This document shows positions 34,773-46,264 of a stretch of 64,000 nt of DNA, one piece after another. The notes beneath the pieces were generated by a model. It saw only the letters and a program-made list of their open reading frames with translations, had not been told where the DNA came from and did not search any database. The translations under genes were made by a program, and so were the position numbers. Source of the DNA: Sarcocystis neurona (lineage: Eukaryota; Apicomplexa; Conoidasida; Eucoccidiorida; Sarcocystidae); assembly GCA_000727475.1 (NCBI GenBank), contig KL647311.1:430073-494072 (forward strand), in the 5' to 3' direction. Position 1 is the stretch's first letter. Every line of letters begins with the position of its first letter.

Positions 34773-37700
34773 CCGTACATACGCACACACACACACACAC
34801 ACATATATCTATGCAGTACATATGTATTCATATACTTTCAGCAGGTACATATACGTATGCATATGTAGGGTGCTGAGTAAGCACTAAATAGCATACATCA
34901 CTATCTCGTCCAGATGTTACGGGAACAGCAGCAGCAGCAACTGGTTGACGGCTGCATCCGCGAGCAGCCACAGCCTCACTCCACGAGAGTCAGTTTTTAC
35001 AGGTGTACTCACTTATATATATAATATACATACACACACACGTGTGCACTTGGATAGCTGTACGGACACAACAAATATAAACGTACATATTTATGTGTAT
35101 CTGTATACGCATATATATACCCATATACATACCTGTAGGGTAGGCGGTTAAAGATACACATTTGCCTACGTTTTGAGGGGAAAAAAAGAGCACAGCAGAA
35201 GGGCAGTAGAAGCCCGTAGAAGGCGGAAAATGTTTTCAGGCCAGCGGGAGGTGTGGGGCGTGCTGCTTCTACCGCTGGCGCCCCTTTCCTGCAGAGGCGC
35301 GCTTACCGCTTCTGCTGTGCTGCGTCTGCCTACAGCTTGTTGCTGGTCGCTGCTGCTATTCGGGCTGCTGCCTGCCGCTGCAGCTGCCTTTTCCTACTGC
35401 TGCTCTCTGTGCGACTGCTGCTTCCCCCCGGCGCCACTGCGTGTGCGGGGGGCATTGCCCGCGCCCGCAGCTGGAATGTTGTTGCTAAGCCGTATTACTA
35501 CCGTTGTTGCTGCCGGTGCGGCTGGGGCTGCTCGTGCTGCTCTGCTGCCCGCCGCTGCCTACCACGCGCTGTCTGCCAGGTCTCTCCACGTCGAACAGAT
35601 GCACCGCGCTGACACCCCCTGCCAGCAGGAGCGGCTGCTGGGGATGAAAAGCAATAGAGAACGCGTGAGTCACTTCTTCTAGACGGTTGTAGCAGGCGTA
35701 CGTGCCCAGCAGTCCGCAGTCGATCCCGCTGTAAAGGTGTATCTGCAGGCAGCAACAAAACGTCACCCCCTCCCACGCAAGTACACCGCCAGCGGCACAT
35801 TGCATGTCGAGCAGCGCGCAGCAGACTGCCGTCCCTCGCTGCCTGCAGGTGCTCTGTGAGTGGGCACGCCCTTCTTCCCGTTCACGTGCGCAGCGCGGTA
35901 CGTTTCTCAAATGGTCCTTTCCGCGCCTGGCCACGCATTTCTCTCTAACGCGGGAGAACGTGAAGATCAAGCAATCACGGTTACGAACAAGAGAAACACG
36001 TGTAGACTAGAACGTCCATTTGTAGGTACACAGAGACACGCACCAGTTCACGCGGAGGAGGCACATATCCATACGCGTACGCATACATACATCACATACG
36101 CACCGGTCGCAAAGCCACAGACCGAGCAGTTCCAGCGTTCTCCGCGCTCGGTTTTTCTCGTGTGAGCGTGCTTCCCTCAAAACGTGCGTAGGGGCCTCGC
36201 GGGCGCGTGCAGAAGGCTAGGTCAGGCGCCGAGGCAGTACAGAGACAGACAAACAGAAACAGACACACACACACACACATGTACATGCCCACTACTGATG
36301 AAAGAGCATTGAAAGTATAGATACAGAGGAGCCGTCTCCCCCCCGTCGTAGACGCAGACACGCACGTCCACACTCCTGATGACGCTCCCTTCAGTGTCTC
36401 GGGTCTCGCGGTTGCAGGCGACGCGCACGCGCACAGGCCTACGTAGACAGGGAAACAGACGCCGACACAAGCCTCACAGACACACATTCCCAAGAGATCG
36501 TAATATCGCCAGCATGGTCCTGTGTAACGAGAGCGTTTTCAGGAGAAGGAGACACGCAGTGCGTGGGCTGCATGCGCAAGGCACTACGCGCAGCAGAGAA
36601 GACGTGGCGCAGATCCACCATCCGTGGGTGGGCTTACAGGCAGGTCGCGACTGGTGACGGCGAAGGAGAACGACCGGGGACTGCTCCAGTGCAGGCGGGG
36701 ATACCAGCAGCAGTCGAAGACGCACTCTCCTCCTTCGCTGACGGCCGTCCACGGCAGCAGCTCCTGCACGCCCGTGTGGTAGTCTGCTGCGGCGGGGTCG
36801 CACAACGCCAGACAGCAGCAGTCTTCTAACGCACCCCTGTGAAAGTGCTTTTCAACGCAGGGGCCGCAGGCACACCCACAGATAGCGGCCCATACGCAAA
36901 AAAAGTGGTGTGTACACACGAATACCTAGGGAGAAAGAAAGAGGAGCAGGAAGAGGACGAGAGATATACAAGTACGTCAGCAGACGTGTGATTGGCGCCC
37001 GTGTCAGCGCAGAGCTGAATGAAGGCAGGAACACAGACGTAAAAACAGAGGGCCTGCACTTGACGGAGAAAATCCGGCGCACTCGTCCGCTTGCGGAGAC
37101 TCGGACCCGCACACACACACACACACACACACACAAACACGAAGGAGGACGCTCGACGACATTATCAGGCGACGATTTTTCAGGCCGCGCCCACGCGCGC
37201 GCTCTCCCGGTGTACGGACACCGCGGCCCAGAGACACATGGAAGGAAAAAGGCTGCGCGCAGGAAGATGAAGAGCAGCAGCGAAGATGGCAGCGAGGCAT
37301 GTAGCAACCCGCATGTAATGGAAAGCGCTGGAGTGTCACAAGGCAAACATGACGCGCCTGGTGCTAACTACAAGGAGCCGCTGTTGGAGGACCTGCTGCT
37401 GTCTCTCCGATCCTCGCGAGCGAGCAGGGAGTCTACGAGTAGTCGAAAAAGGAGTGAGAAGAAAGGGAGGAGGAGGAAGAAGAGAGGCAGCAGCAGCCTT
37501 TCCGCTAGTGCTCTCCTGTCATTCTGCCAGAAAACACGTGTCTCAGAGGAGAACACTTCTAAGGGCCCGAGCAGGCACAGACTCGAAGCAGCAGACTACT
37601 TCCCCTCCCCGAAGCGCAGCGGCAGCAGTGAGAGATGTGACCCTTGGCCTCATTCCCATGACTGCTGCTCACGAGGGAAGACACCTGCGTCTCGAAAAAG

Positions 37701-40545
37701 TCAGAGAGAAGTCTAAGTAGGGAAAAAGCGCTGGAACAGAAACTCGAGCAGGACGCACGTCAAGTAGTGTGCAGAATCAGCCGCTGCAATGTCAGGTAGA
37801 AGCGCATCCTCCGGATATATCAACGACGCAGGAATTTATCTTTGTCAAAACTAAACTCCCCAAGAAGTGGTGAATTTTCGTCGCTTCTCCCAACCGTCCC
37901 CCATCCCGTGCAACCTCCGCGTCTCAAAGTGCCTAAAACAGGAGACGTTGACAGCCAGATACGCAGAGGTAGCAGCACCCGTGCAAGCTCCGGGTCTCAT
38001 GGTGCCAACAGCAGGAGAAGTTGACAAGCAGACAAGCGCAGGCACCAGCACGCGTGTGTATGTGTGTGTCTGCACGAACACGAAGGCACTTGGTCACTAC
38101 AAGTCTGCACCTGTTTACAACTGAATCTCCGCAGTGTCACGAGACGCAGAAGCCGAAGACGCGGCCACGCCCCTCAAGGGATGCAACGGCCCCAGCGCAA
38201 ACAGGCAAAGTCGTGCCTTCGCAGTCGGCGCGCGCCTGCACGAGTGTGCAGCAGCAGAAGTTGCAATCTACATGTACGGCACAGGCGCAGCTCCTATGCA
38301 AAATATCCATGCACAAGTACAAGATATAGATATACATCCAGCTGCGTATACACGTAGACATATGTACACATACATATATAAATACGTGAAGCAGCCGCAG
38401 CAGCAGGAGGTGCGAGAATACACATGCGTGTGCCGCCGGCTCGTGGAGTGTGAGAGGCTGCTGCACTAAGAAGGCAGGCCCAAATGCCAGGAAAAAACGA
38501 GCCTTCTTGCGCTGCTTACCTGGCAGAGACACTTCACCTGCAGAGCGCTGGACAACTCTTTTTTTCCTGCTGGTCGTCCTCTGTTCTCTCCCGGCTGCTG
38601 GTGCTGCACATAGTGCTGCTGCTGCATTATCTGCTGGGTGGGCTGCTCCTCCTCCATCTGACGCTTCTACATCGGACGGACAACCCTCTTCAACATTCGC
38701 GAAGAGTTCTACAACCGCGTCATCACTCCACGTGAGGAACGCGCTTCCGTCAACGCTCCAGCAGACGCCGCGCACGCAGTTCTTATTGGCCCGCTGTTCA
38801 CTCTCAATACCCGCTGCTGTGTCTACTGCCTCTGCGTCCTCGTCGTTTTTAAAGGAAGTGTTCTTCTCCCTGTGTCTTCTGCCAAGACGTGGGGCTACCA
38901 CCGTGCCCAGAAGCCGCAGATCGATGCGTACCGCGAGTTTCTCTCCTCCTTCAGTAGCAGCAGCAGATGCAGTGAGACTGAAGCCGTCGACGGTTGTCGC
39001 AGCTGCTGCAACAGTAGGAGAATCTACACCTTCTGCTGCGTCGCCATGCCGTCTAGTCTCCCCGTGCTCCACGAGAAACGTGGATCTCGCTCCATCAGTT
39101 GCTCCTGCATATGCTCCTGCTGAACTTGCTGCGAAATCTGCTGCTTGTTGCTGCTGACATGCCCCTGCTGTCCCCACGGCGTTGTCAGCTGCCCTTCTTT
39201 CTGCTGCATCTGTTCTACCCAAGGCCTCTAGGGGGGCCTCGGCGGCGGCTGATGGTACATGTGCTGCTGCAGCAAGCATATTATCGACTGGTGCCGCGGA
39301 GACAGCGGGCACTGCTATGGCCGCTTCCGCTGCCGCAGGTGCTGTTGAAACTTCCTCAACCTGTCCGGCTGCCCCAACCGAATCTGCTGCTGCTGCAAGC
39401 CGTCTTGCTATTTCGTCTTCTGATGTAGGCGTTCCTCCAGCGGATAGTGACATTAGTGCTGCTGGTGGTGCTGCTGACGCTGTTGTTTCTGCTGCTGTTG
39501 CTGCTGCTGCAAGTGTTTCCGCTGTTTCTGCCGGCGCAGGCTCTTCACCGTCTGGTGAGCGCAGAACACCCGCAGTTGCGGCTGCAGCCCCATCTTCGTT
39601 CGTATTTGACGAAAACGTACGTGGTGCTTCATACGTCGCTCGGGCTGCTGTTGTTTCTTGTTTCACATAACAGGTAACTGCTCCAGCTTCTCCCGCTGCC
39701 GCAGCAGCGTCTGCTTCTGCTGGGCATGCCTGAGGTGCCCCGGAGTCAGCGCTTGCTGATGCGGTTGCTGGTGTCACCGCTGCCGCAGCTGTCGACGCAG
39801 CTTGGTCGACAGCAGCTACGACTGTCAGTAACTCATCCGACGCTGTCGCAGCTCTTGCTGCTGCTGCTTCTCTCTCTGCTGCACTACTCGAGTGATCGGG
39901 ACCGGAAGTCACCCTCGCATCCCCACGGCTTGCTGCAGCGACCCGAACAGCAGCGCGAGGACTAGATGCCGCTACAGTACTTGCAGGAAGCTCCGCAGTC
40001 TCCGCAGAAGACACGCACGCACACGGCTGCGAAGGAATTGGTCGAGAAGGAGACGAGGAGCAGGAGGGGGACGACGAATAAGCTGACGGCGATGATAACG
40101 CAGAGGATGAAATCGAAGATGCGCAGAAAGTGGAGGACGGACAAGGACGATGCAGGGGCGACGTTGATTCGGGAGAAGAGAACGAGGAAGTTGCTAGAGC
40201 ATTCTGGTTTTTAGACGAGGGGACCTGCTGCTGGAGAACTTCGACGTGTGCGTGGCTTTGCACGTTACACGCAGAAGTGGCCGAAACATCAGGGGCAGCT
40301 GTTGCTACCTCTTCAACAGCTGCACGTGGCGCAGGAGAATCAGCAGCAAAAGTGGGGGACGAGGACGGCTCGAAGGGACGAGGCAAGTATGCCATATCAT
40401 ATGGTTCTGCTGCGTGCCCGGCGACTCCTGACGACCTTGCTGCTGCTGCTCCCGGTGTTGTTGCTGGCGGTGGAGCGCTTGCTGCCTCCGCCGAAGCTGC
40501 TGAAGGAGCAGAGCCTGCTGCCGTTTTGCCAGTCCTCTCTGCCAT
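29615..40545 (-). CDS. WRAP53: Telomerase Cajal body protein 1 (WRAP53/TCAB1) orthologue, WD40
   Basis: TCAB1 is a WD40 protein that binds the CAB box of scaRNAs and telomerase RNA and directs them to Cajal bodies. Six minus-strand exons fit in phase: 40545-about 38520 (or 38538), 36825-36638, 35742-35563, 33984-33751, 33325-33085 and 29862-29615, about 1038 residues. The first ~560 are Ala/Ser/Thr-rich. WD40 blocks then follow the human order: CVRGVCWSVDGSAFLTWSDD; GGECVFDCCWYPRL with TSRDLP; IHLYSGIDCGLLGTYACYNR and AFSIAFHPQQ with VHLFDVERPGRQR; GVISSIDF with FACGSFSGSVCTY; LLVSGHRQDGLLRCWDLRQ with SFDVVE; and NDSGDLFFYSLRW with VVAVAFHPSQPHVLTAFSNK before the stop. The 36825 acceptor is the least certain junction. 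Introns of 0.4-3.2 kb carry microsatellites and minisatellites. Confidence 0.9.
29880..30620. repeat. CAG/CAA/GCA repeat-rich block in TCAB1 intron 5
   Basis: The plus strand is rich in CAGCAGCAGCAACAG-type runs, broken by unique sequence. It lies in the 3.2-kb intron between the exon starting at 29862 and the exon ending at 33085. The joined protein shows no gap at this intron, so the block is not needed for coding. Confidence 0.7.
30860..32930. repeat. AT-rich microsatellite field in TCAB1 intron 5
   Basis: About 2 kb of mixed TATATA, TACATA, ACACGTA and GTGTAC repeats. At 31488-31520 and 31610-31655 a diverged block (ACTAGCTAAATACCGAARGA) is duplicated, and further copies of the surrounding motif occur near 31365. 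No exon is recognised. Confidence 0.7.
34050..34500 (+). repeat. 15-bp minisatellite (CTGCTGACGCTTCTG) in TCAB1 intron 3
   Basis: About twenty copies of GCTGCTGACGCTTCT-like units run from 34060 to 34360 and grade into CTG/CTATCG repeats to 34490. On minus the frame reads EASAAAEASAAAEVSA, which looks coding but lies between the exon starting at 33984 and the exon ending at 35563. The flanking exons join in phase without it. Confidence 0.8.
34733..34805. repeat. (TA)n plus (CA)n compound microsatellite
   Basis: A pure TA run of about 50 bases is followed by CGTACATACG and (CA)10-11, inside TCAB1 intron 3. Confidence 0.85.
36262..36282 (+). repeat. (CA)n microsatellite
   Basis: About ten CA units lie in the TCAB1 intron between the exon starting at 35742 and the exon ending at 36638. 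Confidence 0.8.
37111..37136 (+). repeat. (CA)n microsatellite
   Basis: About twelve CA units lie in TCAB1 intron 1. They encode a THTHTH run in the plus frame that precedes the nested ORF, which is why that ORF's ATG is placed downstream. Confidence 0.8.
37267..37716 (+). CDS. Candidate nested antisense ORF in TCAB1 intron 1
   Basis: On plus, inside the first intron of the minus-strand TCAB1 gene, an ATG (MKSSSEDGSEACSNPHVMES) opens 149 codons to TAA at 37716. The protein is hydrophilic, with EPLLEDLLLSLRSSRASRES, a strongly basic KRSEKKGRRRKKR stretch that could act as a nuclear signal, and HRLEAADYFPSPKRSGSSER. It contains no CAG run and its length exceeds that of neighbouring chance frames. 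I recognise no family. It could also be chance, so it is a candidate only. Confidence 0.33.
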   Translation: MKSSSEDGSEACSNPHVMESAGVSQGKHDAPGANYKEPLLEDLLLSLRSSRASRESTSSRKRSEKKGRRRKKRGSSSLSASALLSFCQKTRVSEENTSKGPSRHRLEAADYFPSPKRSGSSERCDPWPHSHDCCSRGKTPASRKSQREV

Positions 40546-40566
40546 CCCGACGCAGGACACGGACAC

Positions 40567-42390
40567 TTAGTCGACGACTGCGTTCCTGCCTTTCCGAGAA
40601 CTCTTCTGGCTGTGTGCCGGTGTCCCCGTCGCGCACATGCCGCTCCTCCTGCGGCTGCGTCCGCTGCTGCCGTTCGCCTCGCTACAGGCCGATCCTATGG
40701 GTGTTGCTCTTCCTCGACCAGGTGCTGCTGCCGCTTTGCGAGACACAGGCGACTGCGTCTGGCGCTGCTGCTGTACCTGCTGCTGCATCAGCACCTGTTG
40801 TTGCAGCTACGGATGACGCTGCCGCTGCTGCTGCGCTTGTGCTGACCCCCCCTTGTGCCGGAGTTGTTTTGGGGACTGCTGGTGCGGCTTGTGGGGCTGG
40901 TCTTACGCTTGGAACCTCTTCCGGGCGCCGCCGTGGGGTGCCGCTGCTTGTACAATTCGAGCTCCCGCCGCTGCGGCCGTTCTTCTCGTGACACTCTGAC
41001 TAGTCCTGCTGTTTTTTCTGTAGATGCCTTCCGCGTTCGTGTTGTACGTGTGACGTGCTGTTCTGTGACTGGGACTGCGTACGTAGCTTCAATACTAAAG
41101 TCAGTGCCACACCACGTCCACACTTGGGTCGCCGCGGCGTCACTTTCTTTCCATGAAAAAAAACGATATAAAGAGTCACCACTGCTGCGCGGCGCAGCAC
41201 AATTCTGTTCCGGCAACTTTCTCTAGCTCTGCGACGTCGCTGCTGGTCGTGTGGGGTGCGTGGCCTGCTGCTGTGTTCGGTGCCAGTGCCGCTGCATTCC
41301 GATGTCGGGAGTCTGTCAATGCGTCCTTTCTTTGCAGCGGTATACGGGCTCCCGCTGTGCAGTGTCGGTAAAGGCGGACAAGAGGGAGCCTTGTGGTTAG
41401 TGAGACCGAGGCTGCTGCTATTTCGTCACTCCTCCTGCAAGAGCCGTAAAGGATCCTTCGACTGCGGATTGAGTGCTGCTGTCCCTACTGCTACTACTAC
41501 TGTGAAAGGCCAGAAGGTTGCTGTTGCTGATGCCACCGGTGGCGCAGAGGCGGATGCTTGAGAGCGTGTTGCGGCCGGAGAGGGTGCTGCTGTTTTGTTG
41601 GGAAGCCTTAGCCTAACACAAAGGTTGTCAATTCACCAAGCTATCTGTACCTTTCGAACGCACAACTGTGGGTGTTCCATCGCAGCCGCCGGTATCGGGT
41701 GTTGTTACTGCAGCTACGGGCAGACGTCTCAGTGCTGGTGTTTCTGCCGCGCCACCCACACGCGTCGACGGTGCTAGCCGAACGTGTCCACGCTGCTGCG
41801 TGTAAGTTATACATATATATATATACACATATATAGGTGTAGGCCTATCATCCCCTGTGGCGTTTCTGGGGAAAAAAAGCGTTTGGCCGGGGATGCTGCG
41901 TACGACTCGAGGGAAAGATGATTTGACTGCTGCTGCCGCTGTTGCCGCTTCGGCCGAAACTTCAAAGGACGCTGCAGGTATCTTCTCCTATCCTAGAAAG
42001 CAGTTCACAAATCAGCGGCACCTGCTGCGCGTCTGCTGGGGTGCCGGTTGCTGACTCAAACGATCTCATGCTCACGGCAAGGCCGGCCTAGCCCGTTTTC
42101 GTTCTGCAACTCTGTTCAAGAAAATCACGTCTTTTCAAGTGTGTATATAGTTGGGGATATCAACACGGGCGTGTAAATTATACACATATATATACACATA
42201 TATAGGCGGAGGCCTATCATTCCCTGCGGCGTTTCTAGGGGAAGAAAGTGTGTGGTCGGGGATAATGCGTACGACTCGAGGGAAAGGTGATTTGATTGCT
42301 GCTGCCGCTGTTGCCGCTTCTGCCGAAACTTCCTGCAGCTGATCTGACGCCGCGAGAGATCTTTTCTGCTGCTGCTGCTGCCCCTTTATC
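40567..42390. other. CTG-rich 5' flank of TCAB1 and duplicated block, no firm gene
   Basis: CTG/GCTGCT sequence up to about 41000 keeps frames open on both strands. 41153-42060 and 42390-42925 have plus frames with Thr/Val/Ala-rich reading (for example GPSVTTLTVNARSSSNSTVT), but antisense frames are open as well and there is no motif. A minus frame at 41216-40788 could be a 5' exon of TCAB1, though the TCAB1 frame has its own ATG at 40545 with an in-frame stop upstream. Confidence 0.4.
41800..42332 (+). repeat. Direct duplication of a 163-bp block (period about 370 bp)
   Basis: 41800-41963 and 42171-42332 align end to end from GTGTAA-TTATACATATATAT through AGGCCTATCAT, TGCGTACGACTCGAGGGAAA and GCTGCTGCCGCTGTTGCCGC to GCCGAAACTTC. 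Identity is roughly 85-90 per cent by eye. Both copies keep a matching plus frame open (RTTRGKDDLTAAAAVAASAE versus RTTRGKGDLIAAAAVAASAE). Confidence 0.88.
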
Positions 42391-45300
42391 ATGTGAGTGA
42401 CGCTGACGGGCATTGTTGCTTAGGTCGCGACCACACACCGGCATACAGCGTACACACTTTGAGAACGGTGAATATGTGCCTCGGTCCTTCAGTAACTACG
42501 CTTACTGTGAATGCACGAAGTTCTTCCAACTCGACAGTCACTGGAACCGCTGTTGCAAAAGCTGCGGGAATCGTTCTTGGTAGTGCTATTGGTGCAGATG
42601 CAGTACAGGTAGCCGATTCGGCTGCGGTTAACGCTGCTGGGGGAACTCCGTGTATGGGTTTTACTACAGGCCGGGTTGCCGGCAGTGTGGATGGTGGTAC
42701 GCCTGCCGCTGCTGCTCCCGGTCGGACAGTGCTCACCGTGCTTCTTGTAATACTCTGATAGTGCCGGTTGTATTGCTGCTATTGGCCCCTATGGGAGTCT
42801 TGCAGGGACCGGCGCTCCGAGAGATGCTGGTAGAGCCACGTACCATTGCGCAGACCGTAGGCTTTTTCACTATGGTCGACGCCACGGATGGGATCGCCGT
42901 GCCGTCCTGTAGGCGGCCGCTCTGAACGCCAGAGAAGAGAACACAGGAAGGCGAAGGCAAAGCGTACAAAGAAATTTAGTGGGTGGGAAGGAGATGGCTA
43001 AAAAGAGAAGAAAAGTGAAGGACCTTCGCGCAGAATCGACGTGCATGCTTCAGCAGGATCGCGAACATGGCCGATTCCCGCTTACAGAAAGCCTCTCGAG
43101 TTGCATTACTGTGGGCGGAATTGTAGTGACACTAGTTCACTAATCATGTTGTAGCGAATCTTTTACTATTAGGATGAGTTTTGGACTTCGGTGTACTAGC
43201 CTCCATTGCCTTCAGCGGGCGCTAAGCAATCCTTGAATTAGGCCAGCAGATGTCTGGCCGTGCAGCAAGCGTTCACATACCGAGGCGGTACTGAGACGTC
43301 TACGCGTGCAATCTGTCTTGGGTAGCTTTCATCTATTTAGGAACAATCTACAGCTGAACGTATCGTAATAGGCTCGATTAATTCTCACAATGCATTTTCG
43401 CACAGTTCCTCTGTGTGTATATGTGCGACAATAATCAAGAGGGGCCGGTTCCGCCGGCAACCAAGAAGTACACACGTAGATGCGCTTTATTCATTCATAA
43501 TTATATAAAGGGTGCATTTTCTGAAACCCAGGACAATCTCTTTGGAACCACTCATGGAAAACGAGCCCTACACAGTGCGACTAAGAAGTTTTAACCCCCC
43601 TGAATCTTGACGCATCCCAATGGCTTTACTTCATCGCGCGATAGATGTGCGTGAGCAGTGATACTCCTCATAGCCTGGAGGAGATGTCAACAAAGTAATT
43701 GTGGTTGTGTTTCGCTTTACAAACACACGTGTTTGGTACTGTTGCACACAGTCTATATCTCACGGTGGGGTGACACGTCGCCTCAAAGTGCTGGGGCGGC
43801 GTGCGGTACCGCGTGTGTTGCACATGCCTACCGTGATGAAAAGGTCCGAAAAGGATCTCATCATATGTTGCACATATATATGCCTGTAAGCGCCGGGACA
43901 TATAGGTGTGACTTGGTGTTTCATCTCTGTCTACCGTATATGTCGACTTAGAGACACGGAAGGGGAAGAGTAGATTACTATCTACATACCAAAGAGAAAT
44001 ACACGTTCAGATTGCTTGTATTTGCTACACTCTTCGCGTTGGTCACCCTGTTCAGTGAACCTGTGCCCCGGGTCCACCAATGTGTCTCTGAGCTGACGCT
44101 GGTGAAGTGCAGTAGGCCGCCTGAAGGTCCACAAGGCCTACGCAGTTGGAGGACAAACACGGCAGGATGTTCTTCTGCGTAGTCACAATAGATTAATAAT
44201 TTGCGGCAAGTAGATCTGAGGATTTTCTGCTCACTTGCGTGCGACGGGACGCATTTGCGCAGCGGACTTCATGGAGTGGTGTCACTGCGGACTTTCACTC
44301 CGGTCTCAAGAGGTGACAAGAGTTTCAGTTGTAAGCGGAGTAATTTGAGCAGTGAAATTTACGGAATCCCAGTGCACTTCGCACCGCAGACATGATGCAC
44401 GCGGTAGAGAGGTTTCAGGAACCTGCACGGCGCATATGAAATGTGAGTAGATCTTCTACAGCGACGAACAGCGGGTGGAAACGCTCGCGCGTACCACGCG
44501 ACAACGTACACCGAGTCACATTTAATGAAAGGCGTGAAACGACAAGGACAGCTCTGTCAAGTTTTGTGTCTGCGGATACAGTTCCTCTTCCGTGCCTGCT
44601 CGATACCAACTGGCTTGTGTCTCTTCTGCGCCTGCTTGGTACCAGTTGCCATGTTTCTTACAGTGCGCTGTACGCGGCGCATTTTGCTTCGGAGAACTCC
44701 TTCAGTGTAATGCATTTCGTCACCGTCCGGAGGAAGCCAGCACAAAAATGTAGGCTACAGATGTGTATACAAATCCTGCTTGTACACGCACCAATGTAAA
44801 ATCAACAAGCCACCATGATGTTACTATGGAAGCCATCAGACCGTACGAGAGTCAGTTCATTATGTTGCTTTAGGGTATGTAAACGTCACTCCGAATTTCT
44901 ACCAACTCGGTAGATTACCGACACTGGACATATTCGTTTTGTGGACAGGTAGCATCAGTATTGGCGCCGCGAGGAGCACGGCTAGCAACCACCACTAGCA
45001 GTATCGAGATACCCTGTACTGGTGATACAGCAACGAACGAACATAAACGTACGTACATAGCAGGCAGAACATACGGAGACCACGCACGTTGGTGTCCACA
45101 CAGCAAAGAACACAAGGTTCACGTTTGCGAATACAGCAAGGCAAGGCCAGTTCCCCCCGTTGCACCTCTGTAGTGGCCGGTTCCCCGCGAAGTCTGGCGG
45201 TGTCAGTGTCCGGGTAAGCGTGGATAAACCGTCTATTTCATCGAAGGTACATTTACTCGCCGTACAGCCGGACACGTCTACGCTGCAAGTGGGAGCACGT

Positions 45301-45804
45301 CCGCGCCGCACCTTTGTTGCATTAGGAGTCGCACGAAAAGGGAAGACTTCAGAAATTCCCTTTTTTTTGTTGGCCGGCAGCAATGCACTGCAAACTCAAG
45401 AAAATTCCAGGTGTGAACACCAGCAACACACGCGGACCACAAGCCGCTGCCTTAAATTTCAAGGCATTTGTGGTCACTCTGTCGCAAACACGAAACGAAT
45501 CGCTTCTTTGCAGCTCCTTTGCAGACGTACTCTACGTAGAAAGCGTTGACTGCAGTGTTCAGACAGGGAAGAAACATTGTTTACCCATTGACAAGGTGCC
45601 TACAGAAAAGAAACGTCTTGTTCAATGCACTCTAACAAGCGCCACCCATATAGCACTACAGACAATGTCAAACGGGTAGGGGCGTAATTACAGAGGCGCA
45701 AGGAGAAGAGGAAAAAATTGGTAAGAACTGGGCTAGTAGTAGTTTGCTGCGCCATCCTAGTCGCATCTGCAAACTCAACGTCACGTTGTATGCAGATGCG
45801 TCTG
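42391..45804. other. Repeat-poor island, no firm gene model
   Basis: From about 42950 the sequence loses CAG, TA and CA runs entirely. Several overlapping frames of ordinary composition are open on both strands. Examples are 44443-44799 plus (LLDTNWLVSLLRLLGTSCHV), 45160-45380 plus (GGVSVRVSVDKPSISSKVHL) with a GTAAGC donor near 45213, and an acceptor with a long pyrimidine tract at 45382. The texture resembles small multi-exon genes, but I could not settle strand or structure. Confidence 0.35.
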
Positions 45805-46113
45805 TCATACACGGGCCTCACACCGGACCCAGAATGATGGTGAGCTCCTGAACTTTTCTATGAAGAGACAACAGTGTCTGTTACTGATTCTCTGCATCAA
45901 CCACTTACACCAGTCCACCTCTGTATGAACACCTCGAGAGTGTTTGCACCAGAATGTAAAGTGCGCTGAAGGCGACACCGGGAGCACATATCTTCGTCGC
46001 ATGAGTATTGTCTGCCCGTAATGTAATGTTCCGTAGCGAGGAGCTAACCGCCACTCGTTGCCACAAAAACCAGCAGGAGTACGGGGCTCCCGCGCAAACG
46101 TGAAGTGACACAT
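45805..46113 (-). CDS. Candidate small gene or first exon, unknown function
   Basis: An ATG at 46113 on minus opens 102 codons: MCHFTFAREPRTPAGFCGNE, later HTEVDWCKWLMQRISNRHCC, then a stop at 45805. Composition is globular with several Trp and Cys and no repeats. A GTATGA donor just before the stop could join downstream minus frames (to about 45674). It is divergent from the candidate gene starting at 46265. No family recognised. Confidence 0.3.
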   Translation of the reverse strand: MCHFTFAREPRTPAGFCGNEWRLAPRYGTLHYGQTILMRRRYVLPVSPSAHFTFWCKHSRGVHTEVDWCKWLMQRISNRHCCLFIEKFRSSPSFWVRCEARV

Positions 46114-46264
46114 GCATCTTTCCAGGGGGACACTGTAATTACAGTGCCAACCGTGGAGGCTGTTCTAAGGTGCCACGCTTGTCAACAAAAAGGGGCCAAG
46201 TACGTATACTAGTCGAAAAGAGGTGTCTCACCGTAAAATTGTAGTATCAAGCCAAGAGAAATGA

